NCBI GenBank assembly: GCA_016705365.1
Contig: JADIYI010000008.1
Span: 1,302,001 to 1,366,000, forward strand
Length of the DNA: 64,000 bases
DNA from: Gammaproteobacteria bacterium
GTDB lineage: Bacteria > Pseudomonadota > Gammaproteobacteria > Pseudomonadales > UBA5518
Reading direction: 5' to 3'
A program made the position numbers and the translations under genes. Below, piece after piece: positions 30,254 through 43,058 of the stretch. The notes beneath the pieces are model-generated. The model had not been told where the DNA came from and did not search any database. It worked only from the letters and a program-made list of their open reading frames with translations. Within the stretch, counting starts at the first letter, position 1. Every line of letters begins with the position of its first letter.

Positions 30254-31325
30254 GCGCAAGGCGCTGGTGCTGATCACCGGTGGCGGCACTGGCGGGCATG
30301 TGTTCCCGGGGCTGGCGGCCGCGGAAGCGTTGCGCGGGCTCGGTGCCCGGGTGCATTGGCTGGGCACTCGCGCAGGCATGGAGTCGCGGCTGGTGCCGGC
30401 GGCCGGAATACCGATTTCCTACCTGCGCGTCAGCGGTGTGCGCGGCAAGAACCGCTGGCAGCAGCTGCTGGCACCGCTGTTGCTGTTCATGGCAATCATC
30501 CAGGCGTCGTTGCTGATGCGGAAGCTGCGCCCGAGTTGCGTGTTGGGAACCGGCGGTTTTGTTGCCGGGCCTGGCGGGGTGGCGGCGTGGCTGTCGCGCA
30601 CCCCGGTGGTAGTGCACGAACAGAATGCGGTCGCGGGCACCACCAACCGCCTGCTGGCACGATTTGCGCGCCGCATCCTGCTTGGCTTGCCCGGACCTTT
30701 TGCCGGTGACCAGCGCGTTACGCTGGTCGGCAATCCGGTGCGCGCGGCGATCGCGCAAATGGCGACGCCCGAACAGCGCATGGCGGAGCGCGACGGTGCG
30801 TTGCGCCTGCTGGTGGTGGGCGGCAGTCAGGGAGCACGGATCCTGAACGAGGTTCTGCCCGCGGCGCTGGCACTGATGGCGGCGAGCGAGCGGCCACGGG
30901 TGCGGCATCAGAGCGGAGCGACCGAGCACGATACCTGCGCTGCGCGCTACCGGCGCCACGGAATCGATGCGCGCGTCGATGCATTCATCGACGACATGAG
31001 CGATGCCTACCGCTGGGCTGATCTGGTGGTCTGCAGAGCAGGCGCACTGACCGTCAGTGAACTGGCCGTGGCCGGAGTGGCCTCGATCCTGGTGCCCCTG
31101 CCGGGTGCAATCGACGATCATCAGAGCGCCAATGCCCGCTGGCTGGCGGATGCCGGGGCAGCGCAATGCGTCAGGCAATCAGAATTCACCCCGCAGTGGC
31201 TTGCCGGCCAGCTCGCGTGCTTCAGTCGCGTGCAGCTGCTGCGCATGGCACAGGCGGCGCAGGCGCAGGCACGGCCAGCAGCGGCGCTCGATGTGGCCAG
31301 GGTGTGCATGGAGGTGGCGCGATGA
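30246..31325 (+). CDS. murG: MurG, lipid II-forming GlcNAc transferase
   Basis: A 359-residue GT-B glycosyltransferase that adds GlcNAc to lipid I on the inner face of the cytoplasmic membrane. Landmarks: [18 protein letters not shown] at the N terminus, [19 protein letters not shown], the second GGSQGA loop, and a [25 protein letters not shown] stretch. Overlaps ftsW by 8 nt and murC by 4 nt. Confidence 0.97.
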   Translation: MVERKALVLITGGGTGGHVFPGLAAAEALRGLGARVHWLGTRAGMESRLVPAAGIPISYLRVSGVRGKNRWQQLLAPLLLFMAIIQASLLMRKLRPSCVLGTGGFVAGPGGVAAWLSRTPVVVHEQNAVAGTTNRLLARFARRILLGLPGPFAGDQRVTLVGNPVRAAIAQMATPEQRMAERDGALRLLVVGGSQGARILNEVLPAALALMAASERPRVRHQSGATEHDTCAARYRRHGIDARVDAFIDDMSDAYRWADLVVCRAGALTVSELAVAGVASILVPLPGAIDDHQSANARWLADAGAAQCVRQSEFTPQWLAGQLACFSRVQLLRMAQAAQAQARPAAALDVARVCMEVAR

Positions 31326-32758
31326 GCGCACCCCAATACATGCCGATTCCCGAGATGAGGCGCATCTCGCAGATCCATTTTGTCGGTATCGGCGGTGCCG
31401 GCATGTGCGGTATCGCCGAGGTGTTGCGCAACCAGGGCTATCGGGTGTCCGGTTCCGATACGGCGGAATCCGCGGTACTGGCGCGGCTGCGCACGCTGGG
31501 TATCGAGGTGTCGCTGGGACACGATGCAGGGCATGTCGGCGCCGCCGACGTGGTGGTTTCCTCCAGTGCCGTGAACGAGAGCAACGTGGAGGTTGCCGCG
31601 GCGCGCGAACGCCGCATACCGGTGGTCCCGCGCGCCGAAATGCTGGCCGAGATCATGCGCTTTCGCCATGGTATCGCGGTGGCGGGCACCCACGGCAAGA
31701 CCACTACCACCAGCATTCTGGCGTCGATCTTCGCCGAAGCCGGACTCGATCCGACTTTCGTCATCGGGGGTCGCCTGAACAGCGTGCAGGCAAATGCGCG
31801 TCTTGGTGTCAGCCGCTACCTGATCGCGGAAGCCGACGAGAGCGATGCGTCCTTCCTGCATCTGCAGCCAATGGTTGCGGTGGTGACGAACATCGATGCC
31901 GATCACATGAGCACCTACGGTGGCGATTTCGAGCGATTGAAACGCACCTATGTCGAATTCCTTCACAACCTGCCGTTCTACGGGCTGAGCGTCCTGTGCT
32001 GCGATGATGCGGCGGTCGCCTCGATCATTCCGCAAGTGACGCGCCAGGTTCTCACCTACGGGGAGGGCGAGCAAGCCGACTACCGCATGTGTGACTTCAG
32101 CCAGCGCGAGGGTCGCAGCGAGTTCCGCGTTTTGCGCCCCGGTGGTCGCGCGGCGCTCTCGCTCTCGCTGGGATTGCCGGGCCGGCACTATGCCCTGAAT
32201 GCCACGGCGGCGGTGGCGGTGGCGAGCGACGAGAGTCTCGATGACGCCGCCATCGTGCGTGGTATCGCCAGCTTCCAGGGGGTGGGCCGGCGGTTCGAGT
32301 CGCACGGTGAATTGCCCTGCCGTGGCGGCAGCTTTCTGCTGGTCGACGATTACGGGCATCACCCGACCGAAGTGGCGGCAAATCTTGCCGCCGTGCGCGC
32401 CGGCTGGCCGGGGCGGCGGCTGGTGATGGTTTATCAGCCACATCGTTATTCGCGTACCCGGGAACTGTACGAGGATTTCGTGCGGGTTCTGGCGCAGGTC
32501 GATGTGTTGCTGCTGCTCGATGTCTACGCGGCCGGGGAGGATCCGCTGCCCGGCGCGGACGGGCGCAGCCTGAGCGGCAGTATCCGCCAGCGCGGCAAGC
32601 TCGATCCGTTGTTCGTCGAGGAAGCCGGAAACGTGATCGAGATCCTCGACGGCGTGCTCAGGCCGGGTGATTTCCTGCTGGTACAGGGCGCCGGCAGCGT
32701 GGGGCGGCTGGTGCCGGAAATCTGCACCTGGGCAGCAGCGGAGGGCGCCGCGCGATGA
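31322..32758 (+). CDS. murC: MurC, UDP-MurNAc:L-Ala ligase
   Basis: A 478-residue Mur ligase that adds the first amino acid, L-alanine. N-terminal [19 protein letters not shown] loop [10 protein letters not shown] and [16 protein letters not shown] are diagnostic. Overlaps both murG and ddlB by 4 nt (ATGA type). Confidence 0.97.
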   Translation: MSAPQYMPIPEMRRISQIHFVGIGGAGMCGIAEVLRNQGYRVSGSDTAESAVLARLRTLGIEVSLGHDAGHVGAADVVVSSSAVNESNVEVAAARERRIPVVPRAEMLAEIMRFRHGIAVAGTHGKTTTTSILASIFAEAGLDPTFVIGGRLNSVQANARLGVSRYLIAEADESDASFLHLQPMVAVVTNIDADHMSTYGGDFERLKRTYVEFLHNLPFYGLSVLCCDDAAVASIIPQVTRQVLTYGEGEQADYRMCDFSQREGRSEFRVLRPGGRAALSLSLGLPGRHYALNATAAVAVASDESLDDAAIVRGIASFQGVGRRFESHGELPCRGGSFLLVDDYGHHPTEVAANLAAVRAGWPGRRLVMVYQPHRYSRTRELYEDFVRVLAQVDVLLLLDVYAAGEDPLPGADGRSLSGSIRQRGKLDPLFVEEAGNVIEILDGVLRPGDFLLVQGAGSVGRLVPEICTWAAAEGAAR

Positions 32759-33717
32759 GGCGCTTCGAACTCGATTCAGCCGTTTTGCGCGGACCGGTGG
32801 CGGTGCTGATGGGCGGCGATTCCGCCGAGCGTGCGGTGTCACTCGAAACCGGCAAGGCGGTGCACGCGGCGCTCGGACACCGGCTCGCGGGGGTGATGGC
32901 AATCGATGCGCGCGCCGACGTGATCCAGCGCCTGATAGAGGCACGCGTGGCGCACGTGTTCATCGCACTGCATGGCCGCGGCGGCGAGGACGGCACGATG
33001 CAGGGTGCATTGCAGACGCTCGGCATCAGTTATACCGGCAGCGGTGTGCTGGCCTGCGCGCTGGCAATGGACAAACTGCGCTGCAAGCGATTCTGGCAGG
33101 CCGAGGGAATCGCCACCCCTGCCTTTGCGGTCGCGGACGATACGACCTGCTTCGATGAACTGGCGGCGCAATTCGGTCCGCGCATGATCGTCAAGCCCGC
33201 CAGCGAGGGCTCGAGTATCGGCATTACGCCGGTCGACAACGCCAGCCAATTGCGCGCCGCGATCGAACTTGCCGACGCCTACGACAGCTGCGTGCTGGTG
33301 GAGCAACGCATCCTCGGCCCCGAGTACACCGTGGGCATCGTCGATGGCGAATTACTGCCGTCGATCCGGCTCGAGACGCCACGCGCGTTTTATGACTACG
33401 AGGCGAAGTATCAGCTCGACAGCACGCGCTATCTGTGTCCCTCGGGCCTCGACGCCGCCGATGAGCGGACGCTCGCCGGGCTGGCACGGCGGGCCTATGA
33501 CAGTCTTGGCTGCCGCGGATGGGGGCGTGTGGACGTGATGCGTGAGCACACCAGCGGTGACTTCTACGTGCTCGAGGTGAACACCTGTCCCGGCATGACC
33601 AGCCACAGCCTGGTGCCAATGGCGGCGCGGGCGGCGGGCATCGAGTTCGAGGATCTGGTGGTGCGCATCCTGGCCGCGAGCCTGGCCGGCGCAAGTGCCG
33701 CGGGAGGCGACGCATGA
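32755..33717 (+). CDS. ddlB: DdlB, D-alanine:D-alanine ligase
   Basis: A 320-residue ATP-grasp enzyme producing the D-Ala-D-Ala dipeptide used by MurF. Visible signatures: [36 protein letters not shown], and [18 protein letters not shown] with the magnesium-binding Glu-x-Asn. Coupled to murC and ftsQ by 4-nt overlaps. Confidence 0.97.
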   Translation: MRRFELDSAVLRGPVAVLMGGDSAERAVSLETGKAVHAALGHRLAGVMAIDARADVIQRLIEARVAHVFIALHGRGGEDGTMQGALQTLGISYTGSGVLACALAMDKLRCKRFWQAEGIATPAFAVADDTTCFDELAAQFGPRMIVKPASEGSSIGITPVDNASQLRAAIELADAYDSCVLVEQRILGPEYTVGIVDGELLPSIRLETPRAFYDYEAKYQLDSTRYLCPSGLDAADERTLAGLARRAYDSLGCRGWGRVDVMREHTSGDFYVLEVNTCPGMTSHSLVPMAARAAGIEFEDLVVRILAASLAGASAAGGDA

Positions 33718-34544
33718 ACCGCGTGCTGCTGCTGCGCTTTGGCGGCAGCGTCGAGTTGCGGCGTGGCGCGACCCGGCGTGGCGCCGCCGCGCGTGCCACA
33801 CATGCACGCTCGCGCTGGATGGTTCCGGCGCTGTTCGCGGTGCTTTTGCTCGCGGCCGGACAGCTTGGCTGGAAAGCCCTGCAGGAAGTGGCCAATGTTC
33901 CGATCAAGCAGGTCAGCGTGAACGGGGACTTTCGTTTTCTCGACAAGGCGCGGGTCGAGGAGATCATGCTGCCGCATCTCGGCACCGGTTATTTCATGGT
34001 CGACCTGCCGCGTATTCGCGACGAGCTGCGTGCCTTGCCGCTGGTCCACGAGGTGACGGTGCGTCGTGCCTGGCCCGATCGCCTCCTGGTGTTCATCACC
34101 GAACAGGTTCCGGTGCTCCGTTTTGGCGAGCAGGGTTATCTGAATCCATACGGCGAGGTATTCGAGCCGGGTGCGCCACTGGCCGACACCGGGTTGCCGC
34201 TGGTCGACGGACCTCCAGGCAGCGGAAAGCTGCTGCTGGGACGCTTCGACGAGTTCACCGAAATGCTCGAACCCACCGGCTTGCGCATCCGCTCGTTGCT
34301 GCTCGATGGCAAGCATGCCTGGCGCATGGAGCTGTCAAACGGTTGCGTGGTGCTGCTCGGACGCCGCGATGTGCCGAACAAGGCCCGCATGCTCGCGTCC
34401 CTGCTGAGCGGGGAGTGGGCCGGCGAACATGAGCGGATCTCCAGGATCGACATGCGTTACAGCAACGGGGTGGCGGTGGTTTGGGAAGGGACTCCAGGGC
34501 GTTCCGGGAATGCGGGTGTCGCTGCGGCGACAGGCCGCCCTTGA
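33714..34544 (+). CDS. ftsQ: FtsQ, cell division protein
   Basis: A 276-residue bitopic protein: basic cytoplasmic N terminus, one membrane helix (about residues 37-55), then the POTRA domain (VPIKQVSVNGDFRFL onwards) and the beta domain. FtsQ recruits and regulates the FtsQLB-FtsWI complex. Position between ddlB and ftsA is universal in this group. Confidence 0.94.
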   Translation: MNRVLLLRFGGSVELRRGATRRGAAARATHARSRWMVPALFAVLLLAAGQLGWKALQEVANVPIKQVSVNGDFRFLDKARVEEIMLPHLGTGYFMVDLPRIRDELRALPLVHEVTVRRAWPDRLLVFITEQVPVLRFGEQGYLNPYGEVFEPGAPLADTGLPLVDGPPGSGKLLLGRFDEFTEMLEPTGLRIRSLLLDGKHAWRMELSNGCVVLLGRRDVPNKARMLASLLSGEWAGEHERISRIDMRYSNGVAVVWEGTPGRSGNAGVAAATGRP

Positions 34545-34566
34545 GGTTGCCAGGACGAGGAATGAA

Positions 34567-35799
34567 ATGATGGGCAGTACGTCGAGCGGGAAAATGATCG
34601 TCGGTCTCGATATCGGAACGTCGAAGGTCGTCGCGATCGTGGGTGAGGTGGCCGGCGATGGCGGGTTGAAGATCGTGGGCCTCGGTTCGCACCAGTCGCG
34701 GGGCCTGAAGAAAGGCGTGGTGGTCAATATCGAGTCGACGGTGCAGTCGATACAGCGCGCCGTGGAGGAAGCCGAGCTGATGGCGGGTTGCCAGATTCAC
34801 TCGGTCTACGCGGGAATCGCCGGCAGTCATATTCGCAGCCTCAACTCGCATGGCATCGTGGCGATCCGTGATCGCGAGGTGTACGCCCACGACGTGGAGC
34901 GTGTCATCGACGCGGCGCAGGCCGTGGCGATACCTGCGGACCAGAAGATCCTGCATATCCTGCCCCAGGAATACGTGATCGACAGCCAGGAGGGCATCAA
35001 GGAGCCTCTGGGCATGTCGGGCGTGCGCCTGGAGGCAAAAGTACATCTCGTGACCTGTGCGGTGAATGCGGCGCAGAACATCGAGAAATGCATCCAGCGC
35101 TGCGGGCTCGAAGTCGAGGACATCATTCTCGAGCAGCTGGCATCTAGCTACGCGGTGTTGACTGATGACGAACGCGAGCTCGGTGTTTGCCTGGTGGATA
35201 TCGGTGGCGGTACCACCGATATCGCGATCTTTACCGAAGGCGCCATCCGCCACACCGGGGTGATCCCGATTGCCGGTGACCAGGTGACCAACGATATCGC
35301 GATGGCGCTGCGGACTCCGACCCAGTACGCGGAGGAAATCAAGATCCGTTACGCCTGCGCGCTGGCGCAGCTCGCCGGCGCCGATCAGACCATCAAGGTA
35401 CCCGGTGTCGGCGAGCGCGGCGCACGCGAACTGTCACGCCAGGCGCTCGCGGAGGTCGTGGAGCCGCGCTACGACGAATTGTTCACGCTGGTGCAGGCCG
35501 AGATTCGCCGTAGCGGATTCGAGGAGCTGCTGGCCGGAGGCATCGTGATCACCGGAGGCACCTCGAAGATGGAGGGGGCCGTGGAGCTGGCCGAGGAGAT
35601 CTTCCATATGCCCGTTCGGATCGGGGTGCCTGCGGGCGCGCAGGGCATGCTCGATATCGTCAAGAACCCGATTTATTCCACTGCCGTCGGCTTGCTGTTG
35701 TTCGGATTGAAGCAGCACAACACCGGCGGCACGGGCAAGGAGGCCGCGGGACGCGGCCTGGTACGCAAGATGAAGCAATGGTTTCAGGGCAATTTCTGA
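34567..35799 (+). CDS. ftsA: FtsA, actin-like membrane tether of the Z ring
   Basis: A 410-residue actin-fold protein with VGLDIGTSKVVAIVGE (phosphate 1), DIGGGTTDIAIF (phosphate 2) and an amphipathic C-terminal helix (RKMKQWFQGNF) that binds the membrane. ATG 34567 is preceded by a GAGG site; the next codon is also ATG. FtsA anchors FtsZ to the inner membrane. Confidence 0.96.
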   Translation: MMGSTSSGKMIVGLDIGTSKVVAIVGEVAGDGGLKIVGLGSHQSRGLKKGVVVNIESTVQSIQRAVEEAELMAGCQIHSVYAGIAGSHIRSLNSHGIVAIRDREVYAHDVERVIDAAQAVAIPADQKILHILPQEYVIDSQEGIKEPLGMSGVRLEAKVHLVTCAVNAAQNIEKCIQRCGLEVEDIILEQLASSYAVLTDDERELGVCLVDIGGGTTDIAIFTEGAIRHTGVIPIAGDQVTNDIAMALRTPTQYAEEIKIRYACALAQLAGADQTIKVPGVGERGARELSRQALAEVVEPRYDELFTLVQAEIRRSGFEELLAGGIVITGGTSKMEGAVELAEEIFHMPVRIGVPAGAQGMLDIVKNPIYSTAVGLLLFGLKQHNTGGTGKEAAGRGLVRKMKQWFQGNF

Positions 35800-35834
35800 T
35801 TTTTTGATCGTTAAACCGCAGAGGGGTGATAGCC

Positions 35835-36989
35835 ATGTTTGAATTAGTAGACAACGTGCCGAAAAGCGCAGTGATCAAGGTGATCGGCGTAGGGGGTGGC
35901 GGAGGAAATGCCGTCAAACACATGATCGGGGGCAACGTGGACGGAGTGGATTTCATCTGCGCCAATACCGATGCACAGGCGCTCTCGGATATCGCCACGC
36001 GCACCGTGCTGCAACTCGGCTCCGGAATCACCAAGGGGCTGGGGGCCGGCGCCAATCCGGAAATCGGCCGCCAGGCCGCGCTGGAGGATCGCGACCGGAT
36101 CGAGGAAGTGCTGACCGGGGCGGATATGGTGTTCATCACCGCGGGCATGGGTGGGGGTACCGGCACCGGCGCGGCGCCAATCGTCGCGGAGATTGCCCGC
36201 AGCATGGGGATCCTCACGGTTGCGGTGGTGACGCGTCCGTTCAAGTTCGAGGGCAAGAAGCGCGCGGCGATTGCCGACGAGGGGCTTGCCGAGCTGCAGC
36301 AGCACGTCGATTCGCTGATCACGATCCCCAACGAGAAACTGCAGAGCGTGCTGGGCAAGAACACCAGCCTTCTCGATGCCTTCAAGGCGACCAACGACGT
36401 GCTGCTCGGTGCGGTGCAGGGTATTGCCGATCTGATCATCCGTCCGGGCATGATCAACGTCGATTTCGCCGATGTGCGGACCGTGATGTCCGAGATGGGG
36501 ATGGCGATGATGGGTACCGGCGTGGCGTGCGGCGAGAATCGTGCCCGCGAGGCGGCGGAGGCGGCGATCCGCAGTCCGCTGCTGGAGGATATAAACCTGC
36601 AAGGCGCACGGGGTATTTTGGTCAACATCACCTCGGGCCCCGATCTTACGCTTGGCGAGTTCGAGGAGGTTGGCGATACGGTGGAAGAGTTCGCCTCGGA
36701 TAACGCGACCGTGGTCGTCGGGACCGTTATTGATCCGGAAATGAGCGGCGAGATAAAGGTTACCGTCGTGGCCACCGGTCTTGGTGACCCGACGCGCGAG
36801 CAGGCAGTCAGGCTGGTCAAGCCGCAAGCTGCGGGCGGCACGCCGGATTACCGCGTCTATGACGCTCCGGCGGTAACGCGTCAACCGCGGCGTGGCGAGG
36901 TGCCGGCGCGGCCCAAGATGGCGGTCGGTGCGGACACCGGTTCGGATTATCTGGATATCCCGGCTTTCCTGCGTCGCCAGGCGGACTGA
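35835..36989 (+). CDS. ftsZ: FtsZ, tubulin-like cell division GTPase
   Basis: A 384-residue tubulin homologue with the signature GGGTGTG at residues 106-112 and the conserved C-terminal peptide DYLDIPAFLRRQAD that binds FtsA and ZipA. It forms the cytokinetic Z ring. GAGGGG lies 11 nt upstream of ATG 35835. In relatives the next gene is an intact lpxC; here only a remnant follows. Confidence 0.98.
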   Translation: MFELVDNVPKSAVIKVIGVGGGGGNAVKHMIGGNVDGVDFICANTDAQALSDIATRTVLQLGSGITKGLGAGANPEIGRQAALEDRDRIEEVLTGADMVFITAGMGGGTGTGAAPIVAEIARSMGILTVAVVTRPFKFEGKKRAAIADEGLAELQQHVDSLITIPNEKLQSVLGKNTSLLDAFKATNDVLLGAVQGIADLIIRPGMINVDFADVRTVMSEMGMAMMGTGVACGENRAREAAEAAIRSPLLEDINLQGARGILVNITSGPDLTLGEFEEVGDTVEEFASDNATVVVGTVIDPEMSGEIKVTVVATGLGDPTREQAVRLVKPQAAGGTPDYRVYDAPAVTRQPRRGEVPARPKMAVGADTGSDYLDIPAFLRRQAD

Positions 36990-37054
36990 AACCGGGCCGC
37001 AGCGCTTGCGCTCCCGGCCGCAATTTGCCGGGGGGCAGGGATTTGGAGCAGGCA

Positions 37055-37294
37055 ATGCAGAACACGCTGAAAAAAGCGGTCGGTGCCAGCGGCGTCGGCC
37101 TGCGTTCCGGTGAGCCCGTAAATCTGCGGCCCGCACCGCCCGGTACCGGTAACGACAACGTGAGCTTCGATCTTGCGCGGGACTCCTTTGCCCGGGATAT
37201 CCGCCGGGCGCGAACTTTCGGCTTCTTGAGCGAAGTGGAGAATCTGCGTTCCCGCGGCCCGGGATATCGTCGGGTACTGCGGGCGGGCCGATAG
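37055..37294 (+). pseudogene. lpxC: Remnant of LpxC (UDP-3-O-acyl-GlcNAc deacetylase)
   Basis: A 79-codon reading frame in the place of the roughly 305-codon lpxC. Residues 3-33 (TLKKAVGASGVGLRSGEPV...) match the LpxC N terminus, but then the sequence jumps to the segment around RARTFGF (residues 51-57), which is near residue 188 in E. coli LpxC. A short YRRVL-like trace follows and then a stop. By that alignment about 130 internal residues and the last 75 are gone, including Glu78, the zinc ligands His79, His238 and Asp242, and the catalytic His265. It cannot deacetylate lipid A precursor. A GGAG site and the start codon remain. Confidence 0.9.
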
Positions 37295-37495
37295 CCCTCA
37301 TGCGGGTGCGGGTGCGCTGGCAAGCGCCTGGGGCTGAAACGCGATACAGGTAGCTGGCACCTGGCGGTTCGGCAAATAATGACCCCGGTAAAATTGCCAC
37401 TATTGGCTTTTCTGTGGCATAGTCGGCGCGCACTCTGTTTTATTTGTCATCCGGATCGTGCAAAAAATAAGCAGTTTGGAATTGATCCTGTTTTC
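37295..37495. other. Intergenic region where the lpxC 3' end and a DUF721 gene would lie
   Basis: About 200 nt with no credible gene. Pseudomonas-type genomes have the rest of lpxC and a DUF721 gene here. I see no recognisable remnant of either. The last 100 nt are AT-richer and hold the predicted promoter of the M23 peptidase gene. Confidence 0.6.
37394..37423 (+). promoter_or_regulatory. Predicted promoter of the M23 peptidase gene
   Basis: TTGCCA at 37394-37399 and CATAGT at 37418-37423, 18 nt apart, about 75 nt upstream of the gene start and in AT-enriched DNA. Confidence 0.45.
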
Positions 37496-38425
37496 ATGAA
37501 AGTCATTTTTCTCAGCGACAGCACCGCGCGTTCGACGACTCTCGAGATGCCGGTCAGTGCCCGCTGGCTGGTGCCGGTTGCGTTTTTTCTTTGCCTGTTT
37601 CTTGCCGCCGCGATCGGCTACGGCCTGGCGCTGCCGCGCACAACACCGCTGCCGGCCGAACTGGTAGCTACCTGGCAGGATGAAGTGGCCCGGCTCGGTC
37701 GCAGCGCTGACGAACTGCGCGAGCGCAACGCACTCGAGAGTCGTGCCTACGCCACGCACATGGCGACCCTGCAGGCCCGACTGCTGCGCATGGAGGCGGT
37801 AGGCCAACGCCTGGCCAGTGCCGCGAGCCTCGATGGCGGCGAGTTTGATTTCGACCAGGAACCGGCGCTCGGTGGTCCGTTCAGCGCCGAAACCGGTTCG
37901 ATCGAAGGGAGCGAACTCGGGCGCTCGCTGGATCGGCTCGCGGCACAGATCGGGGATCGCGAACGGCAATTGGATGTGCTCGAGCGCTTGCTGGACAACC
38001 GCACCCTGGCCAGCGAGGTGTCGCTGGGCGGGCGACCGATCGCGAGCGGCTATCTTTCCTCGCGCTTCGGCACCCGTGCCGATCCGTTCGATGGTCGTGC
38101 GGCGTGGCATAAAGGCGTGGATTTCACGGCCAGGGCAGGTACCGATGTGCTGGCGGTCGCGCCGGGGGTGGTTACCTGGGCCGGCTACGACAAGGATTAC
38201 GGCAATCTGGTCGAGATCCGGCACAGTGACGGTTATCGCACCCGCTACGCACACAACAGCGAATATCTGGTCAAGCCCGGCGATCTGATCAGGAAGGGGC
38301 AGGTAATTGCCAAGGTCGGACGCAGCGGGCGTGCCACTGGCGCTCATCTGCATTTCGAAGTGCTTGCCGATGGTCGACCAGTCAACCCCCTGCAGTACAT
38401 CAGCACGGCGCGCAGCGGGGGATGA
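37496..38425 (+). CDS. M23-family peptidoglycan endopeptidase, membrane-anchored
   Basis: A 309-residue protein with an N-terminal membrane helix (about residues 22-44), a coiled-coil stretch (about 60-160) and a C-terminal LytM/M23 domain. The zinc motifs HKGVDF (H-x3-D) and HLHFE (H-x-H) are intact, so it should be an active endopeptidase. Start ATG 37496 chosen because upstream codons do not fit the family. It occupies the usual place before secA, as in Pseudomonas. Confidence 0.9.
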   Translation: MKVIFLSDSTARSTTLEMPVSARWLVPVAFFLCLFLAAAIGYGLALPRTTPLPAELVATWQDEVARLGRSADELRERNALESRAYATHMATLQARLLRMEAVGQRLASAASLDGGEFDFDQEPALGGPFSAETGSIEGSELGRSLDRLAAQIGDRERQLDVLERLLDNRTLASEVSLGGRPIASGYLSSRFGTRADPFDGRAAWHKGVDFTARAGTDVLAVAPGVVTWAGYDKDYGNLVEIRHSDGYRTRYAHNSEYLVKPGDLIRKGQVIAKVGRSGRATGAHLHFEVLADGRPVNPLQYISTARSGG

Positions 38426-38495
38426 GCGCCGCAGCGGCGCTTCGGTAATTCTGCGGAGCACTGATGCAGGCGCGATCCGCCCCCATACTTCGGTA

Positions 38496-38501
38496 TATAA
38501 T
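38496..38501 (+). promoter_or_regulatory. Predicted -10 box of the secA promoter
   Basis: A perfect TATAAT lies 115 nt upstream of secA in the 190-nt gap after the M23 gene. No good -35 box is visible. The leader that follows contains a small hairpin (GCCTCC/GGAGGC near 38520-38536). No SecM-like upstream gene is present. Confidence 0.45.
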
Positions 38502-38616
38502 TTGTCCCCGCTGAAATCCGCCTCCGCGGGGAGGCTCCCTGTCGGGTGTTCCCGCGATCGGGAATACCGCACATCCAGGCCGATTCGTCGCGCCACGCTG
38601 GAATACTGCAAGCAAT

Positions 38617-41364
<2,748 letters not shown>

Positions 41365-41376
41365 GGAAATACGCGC

Positions 41377-42603
41377 ATGGCGGTAGGTGCGGGCTCCCGA
41401 TTTCCGCTGGATCCGGTCGCGGGCATCCGCCTTGGAACCGCCTGCGCCGGCATCAGGAAACCCGGCCGGCGGGACCTGGTGGTCCTGGAACTCGCGCAGG
41501 GTAGTTGTGTCGCGGGCAGTTTTACCCGCAATGCATTCTGCGCGGCGCCGGTGACGCTGGCCAGGCAGTACCTGGAGCAGGCACCGTGTTCGGTGCGTTA
41601 CCTGCTGATCAATACCGGAAACGCCAACGCCGGAACCGGAGCGCGCGGGCTCGCCGATGCCCGGCTTTGCTGTGCGGAGCTTGCGCGCCATGCCGGGGTC
41701 GATGCCCGGTCCGTTCTGCCCTTCTCTACCGGTGTCATCGGTGAACCGCTGCCGACCGGGCCGCTGATCGATGGCATCCCCGCAGCGCTTGCCGCGCTCG
41801 ATGAAAATTCCTGGCAGGCAGCGGCCGAGGGTATCATGACCACCGACACGCGTCCCAAGGGGGCGAGCCGGCGTGTTGTGTGCGATGGCCATCAGCTCAC
41901 GCTGAGCGGCATCGCCAAGGGCGCGGGCATGATCCGGCCCGACATGGCGACGATGCTCGCATTCGTTGCGACCGACGCCAGGATCCCGGCATCCGTACTC
42001 GACCAGATGCTGGCACGGGCCGTGGCGGACAGTTTCAATTGCATCACCGTGGATGGCGACACATCGACCAACGATGCGTGCATGCTGATCGCGACCGGGC
42101 GCAGCGAGGCGCCGGGGTTCGATGATATCGATGACCCGCGCGTCCCGGCTCTGTCCGCGGCGCTGCGCGATCTGTGCATCGAGCTTGCGCAGGGCATCAT
42201 CCGCGATGCCGAAGGCGCCACCAAGTTTGTTACGGTGCAGGTGGGCGGGGGGCACGACGAGGCCGAATGCAGGCGCGTGGCCTACGCGGTCGCCGAATCG
42301 CCGTTGGTCAAGACCGCATTGTTCGCCAGCGACCCCAACTGGGGGCGCATCCTGGCGGCGGTCGGACGTGCCGGTGTCGCGGCGCTCGACGTGATGCGGG
42401 TCGTCATCCGCCTCAACGGAACCGTCATCGCGCGCGATGGCGCGCGTGACCCGGAGTATACGGAAGAGAGCGGTCAGCAACTCATGGCAGGCGAGGAAAT
42501 CGTGATCGGGATCGAGCTGGGGCGAGGCCGTGCCGGAGCGCAGATCTGGACCAGCGATCTCTCGCACGATTATGTGCGCATCAATGCGGAGTATCGCAGC
42601 TGA
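41377..42603 (+). CDS. argJ: ArgJ, ornithine acetyltransferase / N-acetylglutamate synthase
   Basis: A 408-residue Ntn-fold enzyme that moves the acetyl group from N-acetylornithine to glutamate in the cyclic arginine pathway. The precursor self-cleaves before a threonine: Thr192 in DMATMLAF fits this site. KGAGMIRPDMA and SDPNWGRILAAVG are further signatures. It directly follows secA as in Pseudomonas. Confidence 0.96.
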   Translation: MAVGAGSRFPLDPVAGIRLGTACAGIRKPGRRDLVVLELAQGSCVAGSFTRNAFCAAPVTLARQYLEQAPCSVRYLLINTGNANAGTGARGLADARLCCAELARHAGVDARSVLPFSTGVIGEPLPTGPLIDGIPAALAALDENSWQAAAEGIMTTDTRPKGASRRVVCDGHQLTLSGIAKGAGMIRPDMATMLAFVATDARIPASVLDQMLARAVADSFNCITVDGDTSTNDACMLIATGRSEAPGFDDIDDPRVPALSAALRDLCIELAQGIIRDAEGATKFVTVQVGGGHDEAECRRVAYAVAESPLVKTALFASDPNWGRILAAVGRAGVAALDVMRVVIRLNGTVIARDGARDPEYTEESGQQLMAGEEIVIGIELGRGRAGAQIWTSDLSHDYVRINAEYRS

Positions 42604-42632
42604 ACCCGACCCGGTCGTCGGCGGCGGCGCTG

Positions 42633-43034
42633 TTGCGGGTGGCGGTCGGCGTGATGATCAATGCGCGTGATGAAGTGCTGATCACCCGCCGCCATGCCCA
42701 TCTCCACCAGGGAGGACTGTGGGAATTTCCGGGTGGCAAGATCCACGAGGATGAAAGCAGCCACGATGCACTGCGCCGCGAACTCGCCGAAGAGCTCGCG
42801 ATCCATGTCGAAGCCGCGCAGCCGCTGCTGACCATCGATCACGACTACCCGGATCGCTCGGTGCGTCTGGAAGTGTGGCGGGTGAGCGCGTTTTCCGGAA
42901 CGCCATGTGCCCTCGAGGGGCAGCCGATGATGTGGCTGCCCGTCGCTGCGCTCGATGCGCAATGCTTTCCGGTAGCGAACGCGCCGATAATCGAGGCGCT
43001 GCGCGACCCGTTGCGGCAAATTCGCCGCACCTGA
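42633..43034 (+). CDS. mutT: MutT-like Nudix hydrolase (8-oxo-dGTP diphosphatase)
   Basis: A 133-residue Nudix protein whose box GGKIHEDESSHDALRRELAEEL fits G-x5-E-x7-REUxEE-x-U almost fully (last residues EELAI). MutT removes the mutagenic nucleotide 8-oxo-dGTP. The start is uncertain: TTG 42633 gives the family N terminus (RVAVGVMIN), without a clear ribosome-binding site. In Pseudomonas the homologue follows argJ closely. Confidence 0.88.
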   Translation: MRVAVGVMINARDEVLITRRHAHLHQGGLWEFPGGKIHEDESSHDALRRELAEELAIHVEAAQPLLTIDHDYPDRSVRLEVWRVSAFSGTPCALEGQPMMWLPVAALDAQCFPVANAPIIEALRDPLRQIRRT

Positions 43035-43058
43035 TGGCTCGATCCACGGAGAACCGAT

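Noticed and set aside
38426..38616. A secM-type regulator upstream of secA
   Set aside because: No exported small protein with an arrest motif is present in the 190-nt gap.
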